From: Chaenocephalus aceratus
Lineage: Eukaryota; Chordata; Actinopteri; Perciformes; Channichthyidae
Assembly: GCA_023974075.1 (NCBI GenBank)
Contig: CM043801.1
Span: forward strand, 26,825,736 to 26,889,735
Length of the DNA: 64,000 bases
Direction: 5' to 3'
This document shows, piece by piece, positions 1-45,360 of this stretch. The notes beneath the pieces are model-generated. The model saw only the letters and a list, made by a program, of their open reading frames with translations. It did no database searches and was not told the origin of the DNA. A program made the translations under genes and the position numbers. Numbering within the stretch: position 1 is the first letter of the stretch; the number at the start of each line of letters is the position of its first letter.

Positions 1-556
1 ATCCCAATCTAAGTCAACATACACTGCAACACCGTTATCACCATTGCATCATGTTCAACAGGTAATGTAAAAATCCTTAACGTGGATCATTCTCAGGAAG
101 AGTTGTATAGTAAGTCTATGAGTTAGTTACTGAACCCGACAAAACGTTAGTGCCAATTAGAAAAAACCCAAGTGTCTACTGGAAAGAGCCCAGGAGTCAA
201 CCAAGCAAGCAAGCAACCAACCAGGAAGTGTCTCGTGTTAGAAACACCCAGTTACACAATTAATAAATAGACGGGTTTTAAAGCTGTAGAGAAAAATCTA
301 AAAATCAACACTTTGTGAAGAAGTTCCTGTCAACAAGTGCTGGATGTTGTGTCTGCTGCTTGGAGGCTGGACTGCGCTCTGCTACAACACAGGAGACAAA
401 CAGCAGGTCACGCGACTGACTTGACCACATCTCAGCCCACCAGAAGGGAACTAATGAGGCTTCTGACGGCAGCACACCCTCACTTACTGCCTCCAACAAC
501 AGTACAGTGCCTTATTGTCTCTCAACAGCCTAAACATTGGTCACAATTTGTTCAAG
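1..556 (-). other. rock1: probable rock1 3' UTR
   Basis: This is sequence downstream of the rock1 stop codon at 557-559. No other gene is visible. I found no AATAAA on the minus strand here, so the polyadenylation site may lie beyond the left edge. Confidence 0.5.
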
Positions 557-32774
<32,218 letters not shown>

Positions 32775-33600
32775 GTTTGCTGTTAAACTCAGCCCCGATG
32801 TTGGTTTGTGGACAAAAACAGCTCACTGGCGAGGCAGAAGGCTGGCTAGCTAGCTTTAGCAGCAGCCAGCGGTAGCTAGCTAGCCAAATGTTCCTTTCTT
32901 CGGGTGAACTTTACACGGCACTTCAAAGAAAAGACATCGTTCTCCTGCAGCTTTCACAGACGATGAAACGTTTAAGATTGCGTTGAATGTACAAAAGCCA
33001 CATTTTCAGAGTCGAAAGATGTTTTCCTTGCAAACAACTTCAGTGGCAAAAGATAAAGTCGGCGACAGATTAGTCAGCCTCCGCAGGATGCCACTGAGGA
33101 TAAGGGCTTAAAATGTTGGTGCATCCAAACAAAAGGCAATTAAAAGTTAGATGTAATGTATTTTTGAAAAGCACAGTTTACGGATATGTTAGTCCAGACT
33201 CGTTCCCATATTTTGCCAGGCCCTTGCAGAAAACGACAATAGATTCTGACAGCTCAAAAGTAGAAGTGGTGGGAAAAAAACTTCTGCTTCTTCCAAATTT
33301 CGATCAGTTTAAACACGGAGTCGTTACAACGTTTAACGGCAGTGCTTCCGCGGCATCCCGTGCACTGTCAATGACTGTCGACTGTTTCCCGTCCACATAG
33401 ATACATCTCTCAGGTCGAAGGCATACAAATCGGCTTTAGATATGTGTTAGTTTTCAGAAAAAAACAGCAGACGATGCCCGATTTTCTCCCACAGCCTGAC
33501 CAACATGTCCGCCTTCCTGTTCAAACACCCCGGAGAAGCAACTTCAAAATGTCAAGCACTGCGCATGCGCCCTGACGAAGTGCATTCAAAGAGTTCACAG
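32775..33600 (-). promoter_or_regulatory. rock1: rock1 5' UTR and promoter region
   Basis: This is the sequence upstream of the rock1 start. It is richer in CpG than the introns around it and has an NRF-1-like site at 33561-33570 and an ETS-like CAGGAAGG on the minus strand near 33510-33520. No TATA box is obvious. The exact transcription start is not visible; I infer it lies near 33.4-33.5 kb. Confidence 0.5.
33561..33570. promoter_or_regulatory. NRF-1-like palindrome GCGCATGCGC
   Basis: The perfect palindrome GCGCATGCGC matches the core of the NRF-1 site, which is common in TATA-less housekeeping promoters. It sits about 0.8 kb upstream of the rock1 ATG. Confidence 0.5.
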
Positions 33601-35070
33601 ACTGATAGCAACATGTTGCTGTTCACAATGTTACACTGTGGGCTAACCGTGAGCATCTCATGAGAACCCAGGGGAGAATAATCATTTATTTAGTATTAGT
33701 GTTCAAATGTTTGCCTTCTTCCTTTAAAATGTTTGGTTTTTTTAAAAGCTTTTGTGTACTTCACAATTTCGAAACGTTTTTTAAGCAGACCATTTCGATT
33801 TGCCTTTCAGGCTCTGAGTGATAGTAAGTAGCCTACCTATCATGTAGCCTACCCTTAGTTATGATGTGTCATATTTATATTGTTTGTTTTTTTATGCCCT
33901 ATTCAAATATATTCTATCCTTTAAGGTACATAAAGGTGAATGGATATTTCTGCAAGGGTCATTGTCAATAGGAAGCAGAGTTACACTGACTTACTCAAAT
34001 AGGCTACTGTAATTAAGTCAATTTTTAAGATACTTAAATAATAAGTAAATAATAAGTAAATTAAAATGCTACATTGTACTTCTACTCCGCCACAATTCAG
34101 AGGTAAATTGTGTACTTTTCCTTCACTACATGTATTTAATATATTTAGTTACTTTTCAGATTTGGATTAACGGTGTGACATTTAATCAACACTTATAAGA
34201 CTTTAGTTATAGTCATTATATTATAGTCGCATGCCCTATCAAATAGATTTGATGCAAAAGCTTCACTTTGTATAAGAAATAGTGGCTAGATAATAAATAC
34301 CTACCTTTTAATTGAATCATTTAATTATTTTATTTTATGAATCAATTATTGTAAGGGCCTCACATAAGCGTCCACCTATATCAAATTAAATATCAAGCAA
34401 GTTATACAAAGCTATTTTAAAAACAAATCCCCTTTCTTCTTTACGCTGCAATCAGCCTCCTCCAGCATTCATTTGGCATGTGAGCCAACAGAGGGCGGTG
34501 GTGTTCAACTTTAAAATGACAAAGCACTTGTGTTCAGAAACTTAAGACCCATGATTTTAACATTGTCAAAACAAAAAAACGTGAAGCGTGCTCCTTAAAA
34601 GAAATATTATTTGTATTTATACCAGTAAATTAAAAAAAATTGTGAAGATGTTTTTTTGTTTTAAATCTACGCAATATGAAGCTCTTTATATCAATGTATA
34701 CATTTTGTATATCTGCCACCTGAGGGAGATGTTTTCACCTTAAATAGACTGATAAATACGGCACAACGGTTTCTTTATGAATTGTGTCCAACATTTTAGA
34801 CATTTCCTTCATAATAACTGTTTTCCACAGCATGCATGGATGTGTGTATCTATCATTCAATGAATTATTCAATCATATTTTGGATGTTTGATTTGTTTTG
34901 TCTATCTGTTTATTTTGTAGTGTTCTACTTCCTTATAATTGATTTATTGTTGCTGTATATGCATGTCATTGTGTGTATTGCAATAAAACAAAAGTGTATT
35001 AGAGAGCAACCTTATTTAGGCCTAGTATAACGTATGCCTCTGTTTACTCCACCTTCCTCAACATGCATAC
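33601..35070. other. intergenic, AT-rich: no gene seen
   Basis: This is the region between the rock1 promoter and a LINE cluster. It is AT-rich and holds no convincing frame or repeat with defined ends. Confidence 0.5.
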
Positions 35071-35074
35071 TTTA

Positions 35075-35875
35075 TTTAGATTCAAAGGTTTTATTGGCAT
35101 AATGCACATTGTCTACAGTGTAGTTATGTCAATGAAAAGTGTTAATAATAATAATAATACGTTTTATTTCGAGGCGTCCTGAAAGGCGCCTTACAGTGCA
35201 TTTAAAAGTTAAAACAGCTAAAACAAAAACGGAACACAATTTAATCGAACCGACAAGGCAATACAGCAGCATAAAAGCATAAAACAGGCAAGACACGAGT
35301 GTGGAGTGACGGAGTGAGAGGGGGATCTGTGATAGCAGGTTGAATGTGTTTTAGAGTGAGTAGGCCAGTTTAAACAGGTGGGTTTTGAGGTGGGATTTGA
35401 GTGTCGTGATGGAGTCAGACTGTTTGATGTGTGGAGGCAGAGAGTTCCAGAGCCTGGGTGCGGTGCAGCTAAAAGCCCTGGCTCCCATGGTGCTAAGGCG
35501 GGAGGTGGGGACAGTCAGGAGTCCGGCTGAGGATGAGCGCAGGGAGCGGGAGGGGGTGTATTGGAGGAGGTTTGAGAGATAGGTGGGGGTGAGGTTGTTG
35601 AGGGCTTTGTATATAAGCAGAAGGTTTTTGTAGTCAATCCGGTGCTGAACAGGGAGCCAGTGAAGTTGGATGAGGATGGGGGTGATGGGGGTGATAGTCC
35701 CAGGCTCCTTCAACAATGCAACATAATAAAGGACATCAAACAATACAACAATACAAAATAATGCAATAAGAAAATAGAATATAAATAAAACACTGCAAGA
35801 GTATTTTGCAAGTGACCAATGTGCAAGTAATGTATAAGAAGTAACCTAAATACATGTAAACAAGAATAATATGGG
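35075..35875 (-). mobile_element. LINE tail interrupted by a second LINE tail
   Basis: The outer copy (35075-35140 and about 35693-35875) matches the repeat at 37605 in TTTATTGGCAT-type start and CAGGCTCCTTCAACAATGCA. A second LINE end (about 35150-35690) is inserted in it. Both read on the minus strand. Confidence 0.65.
35351..35700 (-). pseudogene. LINE reverse-transcriptase C-terminal fragment
   Basis: The minus-strand frame has LIQLHWLPVQHRIDYKNLLL, IYKALNNLTP and RAFSCTAPRLWNSLPPHIK, then ends FKLAYSL and stop. This is the C-terminal tail of L2/Rex-type LINE polymerases. The 5' part is missing, as usual for truncated copies. Confidence 0.8.
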
Positions 35876-35999
35876 CTTTAAACAGAATATAAAATGTAAA
35901 AGAAAAACATTTGTGACGTATTAGTTATTTGTCTGACTAATCGTTTGTGTTGTTTTCCTCCTTTAGCAGAAACAAGCTGATGCGAACTTCTCCTCATGA

Positions 36000-36199
36000 A
36001 CCAAACGGTGCGTACAGTAGCTCCGTGACGTCACTCGGCGGCTCCCTCTCCGTGCGCAGATCAGCTGTGGCAGCAGAGCGACGGCAGCAGCATAGCAGTG
36101 AGGTGGCGGTGCTCAACCAGCCACGGACCAACATTTAACCCACACACCCGACTCTACGTGGACACGACCGTGTAACACCGACTCTGCGTGCAGATAAAG
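36000..36199 (+). other. greb1l: probable greb1l untranslated first exon
   Basis: This is a GC- and CpG-rich block next to a full CRE, ending in a good donor (AAAG, then GTAGGC at 36200). It holds no long reading frame. Its strand and place, upstream of greb1l coding exons, suggest the gene's first exon. The 5' end is a guess and transcript data would be needed to fix it. Confidence 0.45.
36026..36033. promoter_or_regulatory. greb1l: full CRE site TGACGTCA
   Basis: The eight-base palindrome TGACGTCA is the consensus CREB/ATF site. It lies in the CpG-rich block at the likely greb1l transcription start. Use in vivo is inferred only. Confidence 0.5.
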
Positions 36200-36201
36200 G
36201 T

Positions 36202-37600
36202 AGGCGTGCAGTGGTTTTTCCGTAACTCCACTCTTGCTTAAAACGCATGTCATAAGGGAGCATGCTAGTGATCATAAAAAGGATCAGGCTGGGATCGCTC
36301 TCCGGAGGGTGGTCGCCTATTATCAGGTCGGTCAACAGGGCTGGAACAGCTGCTTGAAGTTAGTGTTTTATTAACATTATATTAAAGCTAAACAGGAGGG
36401 GTTTTTCGCCTAAATTAAGAATAACGAAAGGAAATAAGATATAATCACATCCTAAGCAAAGTCGGTCCGTAAAGCCTGTTTGTATGCCAGGCATACTGCA
36501 TGAATATATTTTGTATCTGTTGAACCATGTTGATTATTTGCTCCATTAAGAGCATTGCCTAATGGTTTGGCTGTCAGTAGGACTCGCCCCCAAATGTGTA
36601 CATCTCAGTTTAATGAGATGTATCTTGCAGTGTGATATGAGTGTCAGTTAACTTTTGGCAAACCTGTAGTCTAATGGTCTAATCTGTATTTAAAGTAGTG
36701 TTAATCAGTCTATTTTTGCCTTAAATGCTGATTTTACCATTGTAGTGGTGAGAAAGGATGAGACGAGAGGCAGATCAGATCTTATTTTTATTAGTGTCAA
36801 ATATGGTACAACAGGGCAATAATACCAAAAGCCCCCATTATACAAATATCACACACATTATATGCGTTTCCCCACCCACCTGGCATACGTAATTTAGTAC
36901 TATAAGTCACATGAGATGCCAAGTTGTATCATAACAGCATCCAAATGAACATAACAAACTCTCCTGACCTCCTATTCTTCCTGATGTTTAGGGTCTTAGT
37001 TTGAAACCGTTCCCAGCATTGGAACAGGCCCTAATAACGTACATTTTCTCTGTAACGGGTCTGATCTTTGTTCCTTCAAAATCTCATGTCACGCTTACCT
37101 GTTCTTAATGGCAACGGGAATACATTTCTATAGAATTCTTATTTAATCTTGGAAAATGTCACTACTGTTAATAGTCATTTCAAGTGGATCCAGGTCACAC
37201 ATTCACATGTTTGTCCGTTGAATACTTTTACAGTTGCCTAAGGCTCACTGTTGTAACAGGCTTCAGCAGCTGAGATAAAGTCATAGATAACCAGGACCCA
37301 GAGATATCTTTTGGTGGTTCGTCATTGTAATTACAGGCAAACAAGTCGGTCTTTACCAAATCTAATCTGCCATTCCTCATGTTTCATGTCCCAAAGGTTG
37401 CATTCCTCCGATCTCCACTACCCCACTGACCCCACTAATTACATGATGCACAATACAGGATCCTGCAAACTACAGCAGGGTTCATTTAATTAGATTGTAG
37501 AGAAACTGTAATGTCAAATAACAAATAAGCGACTGAACAGCAACTATTTAGAATTTGAATATCCAACCATTTTATTCTAGGTGAAGAAATTCAATTTGTT
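36202..37600 (+). other. greb1l: greb1l intron 1, first part: no gene seen
   Basis: This is sequence after the likely first exon. No frame or repeat with clear ends was recognised. Confidence 0.4.
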
Positions 37601-37604
37601 TAGT

Positions 37605-38340
37605 TTAAAGATTCAAGATTCAAGGCTTTATTGTCATTTGTACATTAGCTCCAGTGTAGATATGTCAATGATAAACTTAGGTCACAGGCTCCTCCAAAAG
37701 TGCAACATATGACATAGAACAAATAAAACAGATAAAATAGTGCAAGTAAATACAAATAAAATAGAATAGAAATACTGCAAGAAGAGTATACAAATAAATG
37801 GAATTTGAGATACATAATTTGTAAAATGCAAACCGATGAATGTTTATGGATGTTCTTTCCAAGGTTCAGGTGTTTAACAGTTTTATGGCCTGTGGGATGA
37901 AACTGTCCCTGAGTCTGGTGGTTTTAGTCCCGGTTAATCTGTGATCAGAACTACATCTAAAAGCCTGATTGTTGCCATTATTTGCCCATTTGTTATTCCA
38001 GACTCTTCTGCAACATGCATCCTCTGAACATATACTTATAAGAAACATGCTTTAGGTCAGACAGGGAGTACAGTGTTATCTGAGTGTACGAAGATTGAGG
38101 ATACGCTGGGTGGCCGTCTCGCCCCGAGCACGCGCAGCCCTGCCAGAGAGGAGAGGGCTGCAGGGGTCAGGGGGCTCTGAACGCTGACCATCTGGCCCTC
38201 AGGGGGCTGGTTTCCCCGTCTGCCTTTGTTCATCCGGAACAATTGGGAGTTAATCTGGGAGGAGATAAGTAAGGTCTTGTGACACCACTCCTGCGTCGGA
38301 CAGGTTTCTCTCTTTAGCCTTGAAGGAGACATCTCCTTCC
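37605..38340 (-). mobile_element. LINE 3' end
   Basis: The minus strand has a decayed coding tail (TRLRDSFIPQAIKLLNT, stop) followed by a 3' region ending in TTTATTGTCATTTG reversed. The same 3' region occurs at 35075. The copy is 5'-truncated. Confidence 0.55.
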
Positions 38341-39915
38341 TAAGTTGCTTGGTGAAGGCCTTGGGATGGGGAGGTTTGGTGCTGGACAGCTTTTTTGGGT
38401 GATTTCGGCAGATTATTTTTCAAACACGAGTGGTAAATTGACCCTATAGGAGTAAGGCATTTAAGTGTGATATATGTTTTTAACTGAAATATTTATTATA
38501 TCCCTTCTCACGAGGTTTGTTGTAAAACTCCTAATATTGACAATTACAAACTTCAACAGTATGTCATTTATGAGAAGTAAACACATGTAGGTTCTGTCCT
38601 TGTTTGACTTTCAGGAATTATAATCAACCAAAATGAGATATGCTTAACTTAAAATGATGTATTCCACATTCAACCTCAAAAGATGCCCTCTTTAAACCTT
38701 GTTTTTTGATCTTTTAAGCCTGCTGTTCAGGCGAATAGGTTTTCTAAAAATACTAAATGTCATTTCTGAAATGAAAAATCTTGACCAAGCTTGTGATAGA
38801 CGACTACTTCATATCTTTTAGGCAATCGTCACCTGGGCAACCAATTATTTATTTTGCCTCATTATTCTCTCACTATTCTTTTGAGCACACCAGCTCTCCT
38901 CTTTTGCTTTTAATGTCTCGTGTTTTCTCAGATGGCCCTCAGTCTTTTCTCAAATGTTCTGTGGTAAATATAGAAGATGTATGTTCATTTGAAACTGATT
39001 TGTAATTAATGTGTTATCTTCTTATCCCTTTCTGCTGTGACAAATACGTGTGTCATATTACACTTAGGGTTGTGTTTGTTGGCATAACAAAAAGGTGTAC
39101 AAAACCATTGATTACCAATCCAGATTCCAGTCAGTAATAAAGAGGTTTCAGTTTCTGCTGTTAAATAATGTTAAATATTGATCAATGATGAAACATCTTT
39201 CAAATGAAACACCCTCACGGATCATTCGCAATATCAATTAAGATCAGAAAAACACCAGTGGGACTGGTCAGCAGGCAGATGCTCCTCTTGATCCTCAGTA
39301 CAGATGGTACAAGGGACTTAATCACGACCAGGGAGATCAGGGCTATTGTTTCACACTTTTTGTGCACAATGCAACAGGACTTAGACAACAGGTGGTCCGC
39401 TAAATGCCCTTCATTCATCAGGACTACTGACGCCGAGGACAGGAACAAATCTAAATTTCAAAAGTAGATAATACAATAAAAGAAAAAGTGCTATCAAACT
39501 TTGAATGTACTTGAATTATCAAAGTTATTAATTATGTTGAACAGTTTTATGTGAGTGTAACATTATTGAATGTCTTTTATTTGAGTTGTTATTGTTGCAT
39601 TAGTGTCTAAGCAGCAGCTTAATGTTGTAGCTGCTGGAGGTGAAGCTAATTATATCTGCTTAATACAGTTTGGTGTATAATCCATATAAATGCATCATGT
39701 TTTATGCATCATTAGGTGTATACAATATTAAAGAGTTAAGTAACTAGTATGTGTTTCTGTAAATATAGTGGAGTACAACATACCTTGTTTAAATTCATTT
39801 CAAGTATAACAAAGCATCCCATTAAGATACTCAAGTAAAGTCATACATTAAAACTGAATTTCAGTACTACGTTAAATTCACTCTAAAATAATAGTATAAA
39901 TGTTTTCCTATTCAA
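38341..39915 (+). other. greb1l: greb1l intronic, AT-rich: no gene seen
   Basis: There are no convincing coding frames, RNA genes or bounded repeats. Confidence 0.4.
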
Positions 39916-40290
39916 TTCAATGCAAAACCTTTATTTATCCAGGTAAAATCCCATTGAGATCAATGATCTCTTTTTCAAGGGAGACCTGCAGCAGTAGGTT
40001 CCACGTGAAGACATAACAACATAAACAACAGAACAACAAAAGGACATCATACAGCAAAATGTACAGGGATTACAATTTACATATTTAACCACATGTACAG
40101 GTACCAACAGCATCTGATTTTGTAGCATCCAACCGAGCTTTAAAAACATGTAGTGGTACTAGCTTGGTAATGTTCCATTCTTTTTGCAGACTGTTCCATG
40201 TTAGTGGAGCTGCACATCTAAAAGCTTTCTTCCCTAAGACAGTCCTAGCACTTGGCACATTTAATAAAACCAAATGTATAAATGTTTGTT
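39915..40290 (-). mobile_element. LINE 3' end with coding tail
   Basis: The minus-strand frame reads LNVPSARTVLGKKAFRCAAP and LTWNSLQKEWN, typical of the end of L2/Rex-type LINE proteins. It is followed by a 3' region containing TTTATTTATCCAGGTAAAAT on the plus strand. Confidence 0.7.
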
Positions 40291-40609
40291 TGCAATCTAT
40301 CTATTGCTTTAGTAAAATGGTGTCAGATGAAAGTTGAAATCATGAAGTGAAGTCCTGCTGTTACTCAGAAGCTGAATAGAATAGATGGAATGAGCTAATT
40401 ATCATAGTGAGGTCACGTAACTCAGATTGTAAATCAGATATCAGATTAACTGTTTAATGGCTGTTTTCATTGAGAATCAAAAGAACATCTTGTGCTGCGC
40501 AGAGCCAAATGTGTTCCGCATGGATGCTAACTAGTAAACCGGTGCTTTTATTGAGGGTCAGGAATGCCAGGAACACTGTGTTCACTGGTAATGTTTCAGT
40601 TCATTATTT

Positions 40610-40690
40610 GCATGTACAGCACTTTGGCTCGACCAAAAATCGTTTTAAAATGTGCTATATAAATAAAACCTGATTTGATTTTGATTTAAA
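40610..40690 (+). mobile_element. short LINE 3' end
   Basis: GCACTTTGGCTCGACC and GTGCTATATAAATAAAACC, then TTTGATTTTGATTT, resemble the 3' end of fish LINEs on the plus strand. Only about 80 nt are present. Confidence 0.5.
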
Positions 40691-40998
40691 GTAAAGCAGA
40701 GAGAAATGTTCACAAAAAAGTAGAACAGAGAGACATTTTCACATTGGTGGTGTCATGTTTTTTGTGGTTAATGCTCTATTACTTAAAAGCCTTTATTAAA
40801 ATAGTTTGTGTTTCTTGAACCGCTCATCCAACCAAAATCAGAATAACACATTTATTAAATGTTGTAGCTTTCTGCTATTTTGTTGAAATGGTTTCCATGG
40901 AGAAAAATACAGAATAGTTTCTTAGAATGTGGTCGTCTTCTTCTGTATTGGACTTTGAAGTGATCAAACAATTATTTTTATAAATGCAGCATGAAAGA

Positions 40999-41020
40999 GG
41001 GGGGGGGGGGGGGGGGGGGG
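40999..41020 (+). repeat. poly-G tract, 22 nt
   Basis: There are 22 consecutive G bases. Shorter homopolymers occur at 21645-21659 (G) and 20710-20722 (C). Confidence 0.95.
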
Positions 41021-42396
41021 TGGAGTACAGATAAGGTCTGCAGAGGAGCTGAGGGAGAGAGATGGGAGAAGAGGTTGAAACAGATGTGGGGGTGATGAAG
41101 AGCAAAGCAAGGCAGCTGGATGGATGTCAGATAAATTTAAACTTTACACGGCTTACCAGTTTTATAAACGGACACACCGTGAGGGTGGAGTGTGCCCTGG
41201 GTGGATGACAATGCAACACAAAGTATGTTCTTTAAGAAAGTGCATGACACAGTCGACAATTGGATCATTAAAGCCAATCTCACAAAGGCCCCTCCTCCTG
41301 CCTGGAAGGAGATGTCAAAGGTCTGTGACCTCTTCCATTTATGTGCATTGATCCCTCTGGTGGGGGTGGGGTTTCCTCCTCAAAGCCATCCAACATCAGC
41401 TGTTATATCTTAGTTTCACCTGCAGGAAGCAGAACAATTAGTGTATTGTATTTGTTTCACTGGAAAGCGACAAGAGAAATATACAGACTGAATTCACTTG
41501 ATTTATTTAAGTGCATTATTGTTTAGATCTAATAATTGATCAATTCAATCATTCAAGTATTTATTATCAAAAAGGTTCTAGCTTCTCAAATGTGAATATA
41601 TATAGTGTTTCTAGAGTGTTCTGTGATAGTGAAGTTTATATTTTTGAAGCTAATGAATTACTTGCAAGTCATCTTGGGCTCTCGGAAAATTGGGCAACTA
41701 TTTCCGATATTTTATAGACTCAATTATTAATTGAAGCAACTAATAAAATACATTTGTGCAGGCCTTTTGTTCCACAACCCAGTGCACAAAGTCAATTGAG
41801 CAGCTACTCACAGCTGGGAAAACAAAGGTCACAGTGCATACTCATTAGTATATTGGACTGGGGAACAGCTTTGTGGATAAGGAATACTTAGGTAAAGTCC
41901 ATTTGTGTAATACACTTAACTGTATATTTCAATATAAATAGCAAAGTTTAAAAGTAAAACACACTATAATAATGAGATATAACTTTGTATGACAAATATT
42001 TAACTTGAAGTAACAAATCCCCACTAATCAACTTTATAGCTGGTTGAGGCACATACTGTAACTGATCTACTAAGGACTAATTAAATGTAGCTTAATTCTA
42101 AAATAAACACCTCATCTCTAAATGTCTGACCATGAATTTGTGCTGTTTGTTGCGGGTCAACTTCACGCCTGTGTGTTTATAGCCTACTCATGAGTGAAGG
42201 GGAAAGGGAGAGATAGTGAGAATGAAATTCCTCTTAGCTTAAAAAATGCCTTTCTTTCTAACAGCCTTTGAATGTGGCATCTAGTGATGGATGAGAGGAA
42301 CCTAGCGCCAGGAAGGTAGGACATGAAATGTGTAGAAGTGAAACCAAGAAGACTGACCTGAACATCCTGCTCTTTGTTGCAAAGGAGGCTTTGGAT

Positions 42397-42779
<383 letters not shown>

Positions 42780-43384
42780 AGCTCAGTGTGCGGAGTTTAA
42801 AGCGATCAAGTCATATTACAGGAGAAAGGAAATACAGAAAAGCTGCCGTCGCAGGAAAGACGGCCGGCAAAAATCACGGACTGTGTGAACGTGAACATTA
42901 ATAGAATATCACCTCCCATCTTCAGAGCAATCTGACTATTATAACATTAGCGTTAAGAAAGTTAATTAAATAGCTGCCACAACATAAGTACACTGAGTGC
43001 AGACGTCGATGTGTCCCATTATCATTCATATCACATCATATCACATCATAATGTATCATATATCTCCTTATCTGAGTCAGCTTCTTGAGCCGTATCTGGC
43101 CGTGCAACACTTACAGTGTCACATACTGTATGCAGAAGTATTATTTTAAGCAACACATTAAGTTGACGAAACACTCGAGACAAATGTAATTGAAGTCAGA
43201 TCGTGTTTTAGACGGGGCAGTGATATCATAAACCTGTTAATGTACGCATGCAAACACTTTTTCTTTTGCCAGCTGTATTCACCTTGCAGGTGCAGCTATG
43301 TGGCTTTTATCCTGGATAAAGTGTTTAAGTCATGGATGTTTAAAGTTTAACTTCTTCATTTTTGACTAGTATTAAAGTTCACTT

Positions 43385-43638
43385 TTCATTCAGGAAGTAT
43401 GACGCTGCGCTGTCAGTACGCTTCTCCATGTTTGTGATTGGTCGAATGCTCCAAATACCACCCCTTTCATGTGAACGCGCACCTAACTAGATAGGACACG
43501 GCTGGCTTGAGCGATCCACTTGATAACCTGCGTCGTAGTACAGTTTAGCGACAGCGCGTATGTTTTGGATTAGGCCAACCGGCTAACTCAAACATATCCA
43601 GGTTAGGTTGAACCAGCTTCGTAGTATAGGCCCCTGGA
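43385..43638. mobile_element. MITE copy A of a CTTCGTAGTA family
   Basis: The segment has the inverse orientation of 44395-44655, sharing CGCTGCGCTGTCAG, CCATGTTTGTGATTGGTC and CAAACATATCCAGG. One end is CAGCTTCGTAGTATAGGCC. No coding sequence is present. Confidence 0.7.
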
Positions 43639-43913
<275 letters not shown>

Positions 43914-44133
43914 GGGGGCGCATTTGTTTATGATAGTATGGTATCGTTCGTTCCGGTGCACTCCGGCAGGACTATAGCACATCGAGATTAAGATTAAACT
44001 AATTTCTTTCACATGGGAATACACATATAACTATGGAGAACCAGATTTGTGTAAATTACTGTTCGTGGTAATTTGAAAACAAATGCCAGTGGTGTCGGAC
44101 ACACACCGAACACGCACACACAGAGCGGAGCTG

Positions 44134-44137
<4 letters not shown>

Positions 44138-44171
<34 letters not shown>

Positions 44172-44182
44172 CGCACACACAT
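44138..44182. repeat. (CA)n microsatellite, imperfect
   Basis: This is a CA tract with CGCA interruptions. Confidence 0.85.
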
Positions 44183-44394
44183 TCATGCGCCCCGGTGACA
44201 GGACATCTCCTTCATAAAACGAGGGGAATACTCTGGTAGTTCGATGTGTGTAGAGGTGTGTGTGGTTAAACGTAGCAGCCTCGATCTCTATTCAGCGGTT
44301 CTAATGAAGGGAAACGCAGTGAAGTAAACAGTAATAAGGCACCGCTCTTTGCAGCTGGTGCTGCTCTTCTCAGATTCTGCTGAGTTACATGTTA

Positions 44395-44697
44395 CTGCCT
44401 CCAGTGCCCTGTACGACGAAGCCAGTTCAACAGACCCTGGATATGTTTGATTTACCCGGCTTAACTAACCCTAACAAACGCGATGTCGCTAAGCGGTCCT
44501 ACGAAGCTGGTTATCAACTCCGCAAATCAACCAGGGTTTCTCTGTCCGGTTGAGAGCGCGTTCACGTGAAAGGGACGGGGTTACCAACATTTGACCAATC
44601 ACAAACATGGAGACGCGTGCTGACAGCGCAGCGTCATACTTCATGAATGAATAGTGTAAATAGCAAATCCTGCTTCGTAGTACAGGCCACTAGTGCC
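44395..44697. mobile_element. MITE copy B of a CTTCGTAGTA family
   Basis: The left end is GCCCTGTACGACGAAGC and the right end GCTTCGTAGTACAGGCC, so the ends are inverted repeats. The interior is the inverse of copy A at 43385. It is non-coding. Confidence 0.75.
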
Positions 44698-44787
44698 ACA
44701 GAGATTTCATAAAGTGAAGGAGGTTTTCCTTCTATAAAACAGCTGTGGGCAGCAGATACTATAAATCACGGACAGGAATCCCTCAAT

Positions 44788-44881
44788 TTAAATAAAACGA
44801 GGCCACGCTTTATTAACTCGTGCGAACGAGAAAGTAAAACGTGGCCACGTTTTATTTATTTTTCTCTCAATGAACCCTACA
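44788..44881. repeat. palindrome-rich repeat unit, short copy
   Basis: This is the inverse of 43639-43762 but lacks about 30 nt that form the inner hairpin in the long copy. The shared 20-bp palindrome is intact. Confidence 0.85.
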
Positions 44882-45000
44882 GGGCTCCGTAGTACGGTTC
44901 CTTTAGTTGACATTTGTTTAGCCGGAAATCACATAGAGATTACCCCTAAACCTGAGTAGTCGCATCTAGCATTCCAATACATCAGGGTTGTTGCACGAAG

Positions 45001-45321
45001 TAGGGCTGCTCAATTAATCGTATTTTAATCGCAATTACGATTATGGCTTGCAACGATTACGAAAACAACGAAAATGAAATAAAACGATAATTTTTGTATT
45101 ATTACTTTTTTTTTTTTTTAAATAATTTTTTTTTTTAATTGGTTTTTCAGTTGAATTATACTTAAAGTTCAGGGTAATCAATTGTTAAAAACATACTGTT
45201 CACATATTTTTGTTTTACCATGTTTTCAAAGTAAATGGATAATCGTTTTTTAATAATCGTGATATCAATTATTAACCCAAATAATCGAGATTATGATTTT
45301 TTCCATAATCGAGCAGCCCTA
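45001..45321. mobile_element. hAT-like MITE
   Basis: The ends are inverted repeats of TAGGGCTGCTC. The flanks GCACGAAG (44993-45000) and GCATGAAG (45322-45329) match at 7 of 8. The interior is AT-rich. Confidence 0.85.
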
Positions 45322-45360
45322 GCATGAAGTGCTTATATCTCGTGTCTGCTGTGTTCTTTT

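Noticed and set aside
35351..35743. A 130-residue frame read as one protein.
   Set aside because: Its first part comes from the outer LINE and the rest from the inserted one; only the inner part is a real LINE protein tail.
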